Origin: JAAOZP01 sp038848185
GTDB taxonomy: Archaea > Thermoproteota > EX4484-205 > JAAOZP01
NCBI GenBank assembly: GCA_038848185.1
Contig: JAWCNV010000007.1
Span: 1 to 64,000, forward strand
DNA length: 64,000 nt
Reading direction: 5' to 3'
Below the pieces are notes generated by a model that did no database searches, was not told where the DNA came from, and saw only the letters and a program-made list of their open reading frames with translations. Position numbers and translations under genes: made by a program. Shown piece by piece: positions 25,852 through 34,388 of this stretch. Each line of letters opens with the position of its first letter. The first letter of the stretch is position 1.

Positions 25852-26938
25852 AGTGGTCTTGGAAAAAGTTTCGAAAAATTTTGAAAGAGTGGCTGCACTG
25901 GATAATGTAAGCCTGTCTTTCGAAGACGGAGATTACAGCTGTATTCTAGGTCCAACTGGAAGCGGTAAGACAACTCTTCTTAAAGTCATAGCTGGCCTCG
26001 TGGAGCCGGATTCCGGCGAAGTGTATATAGACGGGAAAAATGTCACCGGAGCCCCGCCTGAAGCGAGGGGTGCAGTCTACATGCATCAACAGTATGCTCT
26101 GTTTCCACACCTGACTGTAAGCCAGAATATATCTTTCGGCCTCATTGCAAGAGGCGTGAACAGGAAGCTTATCGAGAAAAGGGTTTCAGAAGCTCTTGAA
26201 ATAGTTAAGCTCAGTGAATGGAGTGACGCTTACCCAAGGGAGCTAAGCGGAGGAATGCAGCAGAGGGTTGCACTAGCCAGATGCCTAGCTACTGGAGCAC
26301 AACTCCTTCTACTGGATGAGCCCTTGGGTGCGCTTGACGCTAGGCTTAGGCTAGAGGTTAGAGGCGAACTGGCAAGGATAGTGGATGAGCTTAATCTGAC
26401 TGTGATCCATGTTACTCACGACCAGTCTGAAGCCATGTCTCTTGCAGACAGGCTGATCCTCTTAAGGGATGGAAGAGTTGTTCAGACCGGTTCTCCTGAA
26501 GATGTTTATTTTAACCCGAACAGCGTTTTCTCAGCATACTTCGTCGGGGAAAGTGTTTTCCTAGAAGGAGTTGTTACGAAGGCTGATGGAAGGCTTGTTT
26601 CAATAGAGCTTAGAAACGGCATGACTGTTGAAGCATTATCCGGTGATAATTTCAGCCAGGGCGAGCTGGCTGTAGCTGCCGTCAGATGCGAGGACATAAT
26701 TGTTGGCGAAGGCCCTTTAATGGGTCTACTTAGAGAGGTAAACTTTCTCGGCAGCTTCTCCAAGCTGACCTTCGAGCTTCCCGGAGGCTTGAGGATATCG
26801 GTGAACATTCCTCTATCAAAGTTCATTAAAACAGACTTTAGAATCGGAATGGGTCTTCAGCTGACAATACCGAGAGACAAGGTTCGCGTCTTCAAATATC
26901 CGTACATGGGGTTAGCAAAGGAGATTGAGGCGTTTTAA
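25844..26938 (+). CDS. ABC importer ATP-binding protein, first of two
   Basis: 364 residues from TTG 25844, overlapping the permease stop by eight bases. Complete ATPase: Walker A GPTGSGKTT near residue 37, signature LSGGMQQRVALARCLA near 135, Walker B LLLLDEPLGALD near 158, H-loop VTHDQSEAM near 192. A TOBE-like C-terminal regulatory region of about 120 residues follows. Both this and the next ATPase look active, so the importer may use a heterodimeric ATPase pair. Two bases separate it from the next gene. Confidence 0.88.
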   Translation: MPRVVLEKVSKNFERVAALDNVSLSFEDGDYSCILGPTGSGKTTLLKVIAGLVEPDSGEVYIDGKNVTGAPPEARGAVYMHQQYALFPHLTVSQNISFGLIARGVNRKLIEKRVSEALEIVKLSEWSDAYPRELSGGMQQRVALARCLATGAQLLLLDEPLGALDARLRLEVRGELARIVDELNLTVIHVTHDQSEAMSLADRLILLRDGRVVQTGSPEDVYFNPNSVFSAYFVGESVFLEGVVTKADGRLVSIELRNGMTVEALSGDNFSQGELAVAAVRCEDIIVGEGPLMGLLREVNFLGSFSKLTFELPGGLRISVNIPLSKFIKTDFRIGMGLQLTIPRDKVRVFKYPYMGLAKEIEAF

Positions 26939-26940
26939 AG

Positions 26941-28026
26941 ATGCCTAGTGTCAGAGTAGAGAACATTAAGAAAAAGTTCGGCGACTTCACTGCCCTTGAA
27001 GATGTTAAGATAAACGTGAATGATGGGGAATATGTTTCCATAATTGGCCCCTCAGGATGCGGCAAGACAACCCTGTTAAGGATAATTGCAGGCATAATAA
27101 GAGACTATGAAGGCCATGTCTACGTTGATGGCGAGCTTTTCGACGAGAAGCCGCTGGAGGAGAGGGGAATCGGATACGTGTTTCAAAACATTGCGCTTTT
27201 TCCAAATATGAATATCGGTGGAAACGTGTCTTACAGCCCTAGGGCTAAAGGTCTTAACTCAACCACGATAAGAACAATGACGCTGGAAATGCTTGAACTC
27301 ATGAAGCTGACGGAACGCTACTACGATTATCCTGCGAGGCTGAGCGGAGGAATGCAGCAGAAAACAGCCCTAGCCAGAGCACTAGCTTCAGGAGCCCGGC
27401 TCCTACTCTTAGACGAGCCTCTTTCACTTCTAGACTTGAAGGTTAGAACTGAGCTGAGGTATGAGCTTAGACGTATTGTTAAGGATCTTGGCTTAACCGC
27501 AATCCATGTGACTCATGACCAAGAGGAAGCGATGGCGATCTCGGACAGGATTATAATTATGAGGAGGGCCCGCATCGTGGAAGACGGTACTCCGTTAAGC
27601 CTTTACCTTAGGCCTAAGAAGATTTTCACAGCCTATTTTCTAGGAGAGTCAAACGTTTTAGAGGGAGATGTTACTGAAGCTGATGAAGACTCGTTGACAG
27701 TAAACATTGGAGGAGTGTCAGTTAAGGCGAGGAACACTGGTTTTCAGGTGGGGGAGAAGGTCATCGTTATGGTTAGGCCTGAGCTTATTGAGCTTGGGGA
27801 GGAGGGTTTTGAGGGAAGGGTTTTGAAAAAACTGGTTGAAGGGTTTTTCAACAGGTTTACTCTAGATTTAAACGGTATTAAGATTATTGTTAAACAACCA
27901 TATTCAACGGCTTCAAACATAAGCGATGGTTCCATGGTTAGAGTAAGGCTGCCGGAGGAGCATGTATTAGTGTACAAGTATCCGAAGAGAGGCTTATATA
28001 GTGAGATTTCACTTTATCAGTATTAG
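26941..28026 (+). CDS. ABC importer ATP-binding protein, second of two
   Basis: 361 residues. Walker A GPSGCGKTT near residue 37, signature LSGGMQQKTALARALA near 135, Walker B LLLLDEPLSLLD near 158, H-loop VTHDQEEAM near 193, then a TOBE-like extension. The protein is clearly homologous to the preceding ATPase over the full length, so the pair arose by duplication, but the two differ at many positions. Co-transcribed with the permease and the PhoU-like protein. Confidence 0.88.
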   Translation: MPSVRVENIKKKFGDFTALEDVKINVNDGEYVSIIGPSGCGKTTLLRIIAGIIRDYEGHVYVDGELFDEKPLEERGIGYVFQNIALFPNMNIGGNVSYSPRAKGLNSTTIRTMTLEMLELMKLTERYYDYPARLSGGMQQKTALARALASGARLLLLDEPLSLLDLKVRTELRYELRRIVKDLGLTAIHVTHDQEEAMAISDRIIIMRRARIVEDGTPLSLYLRPKKIFTAYFLGESNVLEGDVTEADEDSLTVNIGGVSVKARNTGFQVGEKVIVMVRPELIELGEEGFEGRVLKKLVEGFFNRFTLDLNGIKIIVKQPYSTASNISDGSMVRVRLPEEHVLVYKYPKRGLYSEISLYQY

Positions 28027-28028
28027 AA

Positions 28029-28715
28029 TTGGCGTCAAAGGACTTAGGAGAGTGGCTTAAGGACAGGAAGAAGCTGAAATCCTACGAGACACTGGTTTCT
28101 CATGCGGATAAGGTTTTCCAAGTTGTCGACGAGCTTTTGAATCTTGTGAGAGCATCGATGAATGCTCAAAGCTCTAAGGCAGACGCCATATACGTGAGAC
28201 AAGAGCAGATGGAGAGGGATGCCGACTTCCTAAGAAGAAAGGTGATGGACGAGATTGCTAGAAGCGAGCTTCCACCAGATATGAAGAAGTATTTCATGGA
28301 GCTCTCTAGGGAGGTAGACATGGTTGCTGACTATGCTCACGGGGCAGGCAGAATACTGGCGTTTCTGCCTCTAAGCAACCTTGGACAGGACATTAAGGAT
28401 AAGATAGAGCAGATGTGCATAAAGACTAGGGAGTGCGCTTTAGATCTTAGAGATGCCTTATCGGCAATACTTTCAAGAGAGTACAGGAGAGCAGTTAATT
28501 TAAGCGACAAGGTTGAGGATGATGAGAAGGAGGTCGACAAGCTTTACGTGGAGGCACGGGGGCTTCTGTTAAGTGACAAGTACTCCAATATGGATCCCAG
28601 AATGGTTATATTTCTCTCAGAGTTTTTCGAGGCGATAGAGGAAACCTCGGATAGGTGCGAGGACTCCATAGACTACTTTAGAGTTCTACTAGTTGAACTC
28701 ACTAAGCCGAAGTGA
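28029..28715 (+). CDS. PhoU-like DUF47 family protein
   Basis: 228 residues from TTG 28029, two bases after the ATPase stop. All-helical with repeated acidic segments (QEQMERDADFLRRKV near residue 58, REVDMVADYAHGAGRI near 95, DDEKEVDKLY near 163, EEISD-type EAIEETSDRCEDSIDY near 200). These are the metal-binding E/DxxxD patterns of PhoU and DUF47 proteins. DUF47 proteins usually accompany phosphate (PiT) transporters; here the partner is an ABC importer. Likely a cytoplasmic regulator of uptake. Confidence 0.82.
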   Translation: MASKDLGEWLKDRKKLKSYETLVSHADKVFQVVDELLNLVRASMNAQSSKADAIYVRQEQMERDADFLRRKVMDEIARSELPPDMKKYFMELSREVDMVADYAHGAGRILAFLPLSNLGQDIKDKIEQMCIKTRECALDLRDALSAILSREYRRAVNLSDKVEDDEKEVDKLYVEARGLLLSDKYSNMDPRMVIFLSEFFEAIEETSDRCEDSIDYFRVLLVELTKPK

Positions 28716-28719
28716 CGCG

Positions 28720-30330
28720 TTAAACCTTAATCTTCTTCACAACCCCTAGCCCTCTTGTCCTACCTTCTCTAAAAATGAAGGTGTCCCCAACCCTAACATA
28801 TTCAGGCCTCTTTATGAATTCAAACTCAACGAGATCCGTGTCCCCTGTTCTAAGAGCATCCTTCCTCATCCTGACTATTCTAGCAGCCTGCTTAATAGTC
28901 CTAGTCTGTATAACAGGCTCATACCCCACCATTATTGTCGTAGGATGATGAAGTATCCTAACCTCAGCGGTAAACCTTCTGACAGCATACGTTTTAGCTG
29001 CAACATCTAGAAGAACCATCCCAGTCCTAACCTCATCGTAATCCACGTTCGTTATGGCTAACGCAGCTATCTGGCCCGCACTAGCCTTCTCAACATGAAC
29101 CCTGTTAACGTGGATAGACTTAACCCTGACTGTTCTAAAAGAGCCGTCGTCGAAAGGCCCCAAGAGAAGCATCTCATCCCTCTTAACAACACCCTGCTCA
29201 ACCAGCCCACCTACAACAAGACCGACACCCTCAACGTAAAACTTCTCGTCGATGAAGCAGAGCGTCTTCATACCTGTCTTCTCAGACCAGTCTGTCTTAG
29301 GCGGCAGAGCATTCAGAAAAGCCTTAAGCTCAGGCAAACCCTGTCCAGTAGTGTTCGAAACAAGGAAGATAGGGCAAACCCTGAGGTGAGGCATTATCCT
29401 TGCGGCGAGCGAAGCATCACCCCTGCTCCTTATGGTGAAAGGAATCTTGTTAACCCCGGGAAGCTTGAGAATCGCCTCAACATCGCTAATAGTCTTCAGC
29501 AAAACTTCCTCGGGAGTCATGTCGACCTTAGTCACAACCATGAAGACAGGTATTTTAAGCGCAACCGTCAGCCCAAGGTGCTCCCTGAAAGTCCCGATAG
29601 GCCCAGCGTTACCCCCGACAACTATGCAAACATAGTCTGGAAGATTACCCAAGACTCCTCTTATCGTGGTCTTCAAATACCTCTCGTGTCCAGCAAGATC
29701 AATCAGGGAAACAATTTTAGAACCGTTCAGAAAAATCTTGGACTCATCGTAGGAGCCGAGGCCATCATTAATAGACTCCCCTCTCGAGTCGAAGCCGAGC
29801 AGGTGGATCGCCACCGACGATGATCTTCTAAGCTTAATCTCATGAAGATATCTTGCAACCATGCTCATCGCAGCCCCGTCCCCATCATCAAGCCTACCGG
29901 ATACTAGGACCCCCTTCAAAGTGGATTTACCTGAGTCAACATTACCCAGTAGGGCTACTGAAACCTGGACAGGCGGAAAATCCACAGTCCTCCTCACAAG
30001 GATTTCCAGAACCTTCCCCCGCCTACCCTTCTCAACCCTTGTCACCATGTAGGAGGCACCTATCATCCCAGTTATCCTATCGAGAGCCCTGAGGGATTCC
30101 TCAGCCTCCTCATCAGTGAGGCCAACTGTCTCACCCTCATCGCTCACACCCAGCTCGTAGAAAGCCTCCCCCCGGCCCTCGTTAAGCCTGTAGTTCAACT
30201 GGGTCGCTAGCTGCTGCAGCCTCTTCTCATCGTTAGCAGCAACTAGAAGCTTATACTCTACGTTACCCTCCTCCTTCTCCTTCTCCAACAGTCTGAAGGA
30301 AAACACGGGGGAGTTGATTAACTTTAACAC
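28720..30330 (-). CDS. GTPBP1-like translational GTPase
   Basis: 536 residues from GTG 30330. Residues 1-125 are an N-terminal extension. The GTPase domain follows with G1 GNVDSGKST near 131, G3 DLAGHE near 217 and G4 TKVD near 271. Two beta-barrel domains like EF-Tu domains 2 and 3 complete the chain (ALAITNVDYDEVRTGM and YEPVIQTRTIKQAARI). This matches archaeal proteins related to eukaryotic GTPBP1/GTPBP2, which are EF-1A relatives linked to ribosome rescue and mRNA decay. No partner genes nearby. Confidence 0.85.
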   Translation of the reverse strand: MLKLINSPVFSFRLLEKEKEEGNVEYKLLVAANDEKRLQQLATQLNYRLNEGRGEAFYELGVSDEGETVGLTDEEAEESLRALDRITGMIGASYMVTRVEKGRRGKVLEILVRRTVDFPPVQVSVALLGNVDSGKSTLKGVLVSGRLDDGDGAAMSMVARYLHEIKLRRSSSVAIHLLGFDSRGESINDGLGSYDESKIFLNGSKIVSLIDLAGHERYLKTTIRGVLGNLPDYVCIVVGGNAGPIGTFREHLGLTVALKIPVFMVVTKVDMTPEEVLLKTISDVEAILKLPGVNKIPFTIRSRGDASLAARIMPHLRVCPIFLVSNTTGQGLPELKAFLNALPPKTDWSEKTGMKTLCFIDEKFYVEGVGLVVGGLVEQGVVKRDEMLLLGPFDDGSFRTVRVKSIHVNRVHVEKASAGQIAALAITNVDYDEVRTGMVLLDVAAKTYAVRRFTAEVRILHHPTTIMVGYEPVIQTRTIKQAARIVRMRKDALRTGDTDLVEFEFIKRPEYVRVGDTFIFREGRTRGLGVVKKIKV

Positions 30331-30391
30331 TAGCCTAAGCAGAGCCTAGGGAAAGCAATTATTTTAACTGTAAAAAAAAGGACGAGGGTTT

Positions 30392-31666
30392 TCAAGCCGG
30401 AGGAGGCGGTGGAGGTGCTCTCCCTCTCCTCATCAGCAGGATTATTAGAACAGCCTCAACAACCATCGCTACCGCAACAACAGCCAGGAAGACCGTCTCC
30501 GAGCCGAAGAACCCTATTATGCCCCCGGTCGTGGTGGTTGCCGAAGGATAGGTCAAGGAGTAAACTGGCTTAGGAATAGAGCGGTAAAGGTACCACCATC
30601 TTCGATACATATATAAGCCGACTCGTTCTCCAGAACTCAATCCTAAATAGCTGAGGGGTATTTTGAATTCGAAGACACTGTTAAAGTTTGAGGATGCAGA
30701 GCCTCCTGCAACCCACTGCCAATTCCAATCACCCCCAGTTCCAGTATACCTGTAGTAGTCGATATAGTTGTTTTTTGCTGGATTAGCGCTGAAAGATACA
30801 GATGCGTAGAAGTCTGCCCCACTGTAGCTACTGTATCCTGTAGCATTATTATTGTCAGTGTCAAGATAAGGATAGAGGTACCGACTCAAGGTCCCGGTGT
30901 TGATGCTTGCTGTGGGAGTGCCTCTCGTATCTATTCTCATGTAAAGGTTTTCCGCATCGTTGGCAACGTAAATGTTTGAAATCTCAAGCTCAGAAGGGTT
31001 AATAGACCTAGATTGGAACGTTGCTAATGGAGTGATGTCACCCCAGTCCCCAGGATTTCCGTCCACTGTGATCTGCTTCACTGAAGAGCCTATGACATAG
31101 CTTAGCTCCGTCGTTGGCATAGCCTTGACTTCAGCATATGAAACCATATAGAAGTCTATTCCCCTAGCGGTGTATCCTATGTCCTGCTGGTCAACCCAGA
31201 TCTCCATGTAGCTTAGTTCAGGTGCCAGCTTCATGTTCGGCCTCAAGTTTTTAACGCCTTGCCAAGAGTTGGCTGTGCTGTTCAACCTATAAAGCCATGC
31301 ATAATAGGTAGAGTTGTCGCCATACAGATAGAATTCGATGTAGTAGTCCCGCCCCAGCTCATTGGAGACGCTGCCCGTCTCAGTACTTCTATCTGTATCC
31401 ATGTATATTTGTAGATCTCGATAACAGTCTTCGGAGTTCGGCATCGCCCCATAGTACTCCGCGTAGAAGTATAATCTACTTCCCTCAGTCTTCATGTAGA
31501 CCGCCTTAACATCCATCCAGTCCACGCCATAGGCTCGCGGCGGAGAGTAGACGAGGGTGTAACCCTGAGGCTGGCTGGTGACAGTTGGAACTATTACGCT
31601 CAGCAGAGTCATAACAATGATAATAATCATGAATCCAATCCCATAAGCTCTAGCCTTAATTTTCAT
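30392..31666 (-). CDS. Secreted membrane-anchored protein with tandem CBM9/DOMON-like domains
   Basis: 424 residues. An N-terminal signal segment (residues 8-30) is followed by two beta-sandwich units, about 35-185 and 195-370. Both contain the CBM9-like pattern of a planned strand, LY(F/M) and DTD (YMDTDRST near 89, LDTDNNNATGY near 268), and the second opens ITVDGNPGDWGDITPL. A transmembrane helix near 390-415 and a basic, Pro-rich tail end the chain. Surface-exposed; may bind carbohydrate or act in an electron or substrate-binding role. Leaderless ATG with a good TATA-like box. Confidence 0.78.
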   Translation of the reverse strand: MKIKARAYGIGFMIIIIVMTLLSVIVPTVTSQPQGYTLVYSPPRAYGVDWMDVKAVYMKTEGSRLYFYAEYYGAMPNSEDCYRDLQIYMDTDRSTETGSVSNELGRDYYIEFYLYGDNSTYYAWLYRLNSTANSWQGVKNLRPNMKLAPELSYMEIWVDQQDIGYTARGIDFYMVSYAEVKAMPTTELSYVIGSSVKQITVDGNPGDWGDITPLATFQSRSINPSELEISNIYVANDAENLYMRIDTRGTPTASINTGTLSRYLYPYLDTDNNNATGYSSYSGADFYASVSFSANPAKNNYIDYYRYTGTGGDWNWQWVAGGSASSNFNSVFEFKIPLSYLGLSSGERVGLYMYRRWWYLYRSIPKPVYSLTYPSATTTTGGIIGFFGSETVFLAVVAVAMVVEAVLIILLMRRGRAPPPPPPA

Positions 31667-31687
31667 AGAGTATGTGTTTGAAACAAA

Positions 31688-31695
31688 CTTATAAG
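31688..31695 (-). promoter_or_regulatory. TATA-like box for the CBM9-like surface protein
   Basis: CTTATAAG is centred 25 bases before ATG 31666 on the minus strand. Confidence 0.5.
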
Positions 31696-31717
31696 CCTAT
31701 TGGATAGAAAAAGCCTT

Positions 31718-33385
31718 TCAGATGGTCTTAAGGCAGGCTTTTACGAAGCCTTTGAAAAGGGGCGCTGGCTTAAGTGGTCTGGATTTGAACTCAGGGTGGG
31801 CCTGCGTCGCAACGAAGAACGGGTGCCCATCCAACTCTATGAATTCTACAAGCCTGTTATCCGGGGAGACGCCTGAGAAAATCATCCCGGAATCCTGGAG
31901 AATCGTGTGGTATTTGGGGTTGACCTCATACCTGTGCCTATGCCTCTCGTATACTGTTGACGCGTTACTGTAAAGCTTTGCGACGAGTGTCCCAGGTTTT
32001 AACACTGCAGGGTATGCGCCGAGCCGCATTGAAGCCCCGTATCTGGAGTCTTTCAACACCTCCTTCTGCTCTGGAAGAATATCTATAACTGGGTGCGGCG
32101 TATTCGGGTTGAATTCCGTTGAGTTTGCCTCCCTGAGGCCAGCAATGTTCCTCGCATACTCTACCACAGCCAGCTGGAGCCCGAGGCATAGTCCTAGGAA
32201 AGGAATCTTTTTCTCCCTCGCATGTTTTATAGCCATTATCTTCCCCTCAATCCCCTTGGTACCGAATCCTCCTGGCACTATTATTCCATCCAGCTCCTCA
32301 AGGCTTGAAAGCCTGTTAAAATCCTCCTCGAAATCCGTGGAGTCGATGAATCTTAGAGCCGGTTTCACGGAGAATGCTGCGCAAGCATGTTTCACGGCCT
32401 CTATAACCGATATGTATGCGTCTGGAAGCCTGTATTCTCCTGTCTCGAAATATTTTCCGACTATCCCGATTTCCACCTCTTTCGTTGCAGAGTTGAAGGA
32501 GTTAGTGAAACCCTTCCAGTCTTCCAGCTTCGGCTCCTTTTGCTCCATCCCGAATTTCTCAAGTATCTTGCTGCCTAGGCTCTGCTCCTCAAATATTAGA
32601 GGTAGTTCATACACGTTTTTGAGATCCGGATTTGAAATAATATGGTCCTTAGGAACATTGCAGAATATTGATATCTTGCCCTTCCTAACATCGTCTATGG
32701 ATTCCTCTGACCTGCAGACTATGAAGTCTGGCTGTATACCTAGTTCGCCAAGCCTCTCAACAGACTGTTGAACAGGCTTAGTCTTCATCTCTCCTAGGTG
32801 TTTTGGAATAGGAAGGTAAGCCACATGTACGAACACTACTCTGTCACCCTCAGCCTTCATCATTCTCGCAGCCATGTAGTAGATTTCGCTCTGATACTCT
32901 CCTACTGTTCCACCTATCTCAACGATAGTGAAGTCAGCCTTAGCCTCCTCCGCCGCCGTCCTTATTCGTCGCTTTATCTCGTCAGTTATGTGAGGAATTA
33001 CCTCAACCGTCTTACCAAGATATTCCCCCTTCCTCTCCTTCTCTATGACTGCTCCATATATTTGGCCGGTTGTAATATTGTTCCTCTTAGGAATATTTAT
33101 GTCCAAGAACCTTTCGTAATGCCCGAGGTCCTGATCTATTTCTCCAGCATCCTCAGTAACCCAGACTTCCCCGTGCTCAGTTGGCCTAAGTGTGCCAGCA
33201 TCATAATTCAGGTAGGGATCTATTTTAACTGCTGTGACATGGTAACCTCTTGCCTGGAGGATTTTCCCTATGGAGGCTGCAGTAATGCCCTTGCCTATTC
33301 CAGAAATAACGCCGCCGGTCACAAATATGTAGTTTGTGTGCACAACAGGATTTTCTGAAACCCTGTAATAAGCGTTTCCTTTCAT
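31718..33385 (-). CDS. pyrG: CTP synthase
   Basis: 555 residues, full length. The synthetase domain opens with IFVTGGVISGIGKG (near residue 21) and contains DPYLNYDAGTL and HGEVWVTEDAGEIDQDLGHYERF, the classical UTP/ATP/Mg2+ motifs. The glutamine amidotransferase domain has the nucleophile Cys in FLGLCLGLQ near 400 and His-Glu in QAHPEFKSRP near 535. It makes CTP from UTP, ATP and glutamine. About 12 residues precede the usual start; a GTG 13 codons in is a possible alternative. Confidence 0.96.
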   Translation of the reverse strand: MKGNAYYRVSENPVVHTNYIFVTGGVISGIGKGITAASIGKILQARGYHVTAVKIDPYLNYDAGTLRPTEHGEVWVTEDAGEIDQDLGHYERFLDINIPKRNNITTGQIYGAVIEKERKGEYLGKTVEVIPHITDEIKRRIRTAAEEAKADFTIVEIGGTVGEYQSEIYYMAARMMKAEGDRVVFVHVAYLPIPKHLGEMKTKPVQQSVERLGELGIQPDFIVCRSEESIDDVRKGKISIFCNVPKDHIISNPDLKNVYELPLIFEEQSLGSKILEKFGMEQKEPKLEDWKGFTNSFNSATKEVEIGIVGKYFETGEYRLPDAYISVIEAVKHACAAFSVKPALRFIDSTDFEEDFNRLSSLEELDGIIVPGGFGTKGIEGKIMAIKHAREKKIPFLGLCLGLQLAVVEYARNIAGLREANSTEFNPNTPHPVIDILPEQKEVLKDSRYGASMRLGAYPAVLKPGTLVAKLYSNASTVYERHRHRYEVNPKYHTILQDSGMIFSGVSPDNRLVEFIELDGHPFFVATQAHPEFKSRPLKPAPLFKGFVKACLKTI

Positions 33386-33557
33386 CCCATGGAAGTATAT
33401 TAGGCTTGAATATTAATGGAGGCGGGAGAAAAAACAGATAGTTGACATCTGGAGTCCAAAAAAAGTCCGGGAAGGGGGTTGAAAGGGGGTAAACAATCGG
33501 GTTAGACCGAGATTATAAGATTCACAGCCTCGTAAATCAGTCATAACAGAAGAGTAT

Positions 33558-33567
33558 GTTTAAATAT
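33558..33567 (+). promoter_or_regulatory. TATA-like box of the vapBC operon
   Basis: GTTTAAATAT lies about 25 bases before the presumed start of transcription near 33590; the operator palindrome is between it and the VapB start. Confidence 0.5.
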
Positions 33568-33576
33568 CGCTTAGGA

Positions 33577-33590
33577 ACCGTATATACGGT
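33577..33590 (+). promoter_or_regulatory. Perfect 14-base palindrome, probable VapBC operator
   Basis: ACCGTAT/ATACGGT is an exact palindrome between the TATA-like box and the VapB ATG, at the expected start of transcription. VapB-VapC complexes are known to repress their own promoters by binding such sites. Confidence 0.6.
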
Positions 33591-33598
33591 GTAATACG

Positions 33599-33847
33599 AT
33601 GAGCGATATGATCACCGTAAGAATTCCCAAGAAGTTAAAGAAAAGGATGAAGGCGAGTAAGATTAATTGGAGCGGGGCTATAAGGAGATTCATTGAGAAA
33701 CGAATAGTTTTTGAAGAAAGGAAAAGAAGCATTGAAAAAGCTGTTGAAACAATGGATGAGATTAGGAATAGGTTGATACACTCCTATGGTCCTACAAGTT
33801 ACGATTCTATCGAGGTGATTAAGCTCTGGAGGAGCTTAAGAAAGTAG
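33599..33847 (+). CDS. vapB: VapB-type antitoxin
   Basis: 82 residues. The N-terminus MITVRIPKKLKKRM followed by a short helix pair (NWSGAIRRFIEKRI) is a ribbon-helix-helix-like DNA-binding domain of archaeal VapB/CopG antitoxins. The helical C-terminal half (residues 40-82) would wrap around the toxin. The gene overlaps VapC by 22 bases and carries the VapC ribosome binding site inside its coding sequence, so the toxin is made only where antitoxin is translated. The upstream palindrome is the likely operator. Confidence 0.82.
   Translation: MSDMITVRIPKKLKKRMKASKINWSGAIRRFIEKRIVFEERKRSIEKAVETMDEIRNRLIHSYGPTSYDSIEVIKLWRSLRK
33812..33819 (+). promoter_or_regulatory. Ribosome binding site that fixes the CTG start of vapC
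   Basis: GAGGTGAT is an eight-base match to the 3' end of 16S rRNA, six bases before CTG 33826, and lies within vapB. Confidence 0.65.
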
Positions 33848-34254
33848 TTCTTGATGCCAGTGTAGTTGTAAAATGGTTCGTCCCCGAAGCCTATTATGAA
33901 AAGGCTCTAACCATCAGGAGGGCTTTCTTAAACGGCAGGATAAAACTTGCAGAGCCAAGCCTTTTGATATATGAGGTTGCTAATGCCCTGAGGTTTCACA
34001 AGATCTACAAGCTCTCGGAAGACGATATGGTTGAAGCAGTTAGAGCAATCTTAGCTTTCAGAATGCTTGAGAAGGTGAAGAGGGAAGACTGGAGGAAGAC
34101 CCTTGAACTCTCTATGAGTAGGGAAGTAAGCATATATGATGCAATCTATGCTGCATTAGCAATTAGACTTGAGGCAACACTGATTACAAGTGACGCTGAA
34201 ACGAAGAAAAAACTAGGGGACCAAGCAAGTATTGTGTTACTAAAAGATCTATAG
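33826..34254 (+). CDS. vapC: VapC PIN-domain ribonuclease toxin, CTG start
   Basis: 142 residues when started at CTG 33826. All four PIN acidic residues are then present: D10 (VVLDASVVVKW), E50 (YEVAN), D105 (IYDAIYAA), D123 (TSDAE). No ATG, GTG or TTG exists in frame between the upstream stop at 33820 and TTG 33964, and starting at 33964 would delete D10 and most of the first half. A strong ribosome binding site is six bases before the CTG. VapC toxins cleave tRNA or rRNA and are blocked by VapB. Confidence 0.85.
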   Translation: MEELKKVVLDASVVVKWFVPEAYYEKALTIRRAFLNGRIKLAEPSLLIYEVANALRFHKIYKLSEDDMVEAVRAILAFRMLEKVKREDWRKTLELSMSREVSIYDAIYAALAIRLEATLITSDAETKKKLGDQASIVLLKDL

Positions 34255-34388
34255 CAAGTTGTGAAAAATGCGATTAGTCTTTATTAGAAGAATTTCTGGT
34301 AGATTAAGACATCGCAAACACCATCAGCTAATAGATAATGGATTATCCAGTATTGCCTAATGCTGCTTACGCTTTAAAATAAATTTGA

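Noticed and set aside
29095..29823. Open plus-strand frame (242 codons) inside the GTPBP1-like gene
   Set aside because: Antisense to a conserved GTPase; composition looks random and there is no promoter or ribosome site.
32109..32771. Open plus-strand frame (220 codons) inside pyrG
   Set aside because: Antisense to CTP synthase, Ser-rich shadow sequence with no family features.
33964..34254. VapC starting at TTG 33964
   Set aside because: This would lose the first catalytic Asp and about 46 conserved residues of the PIN domain.
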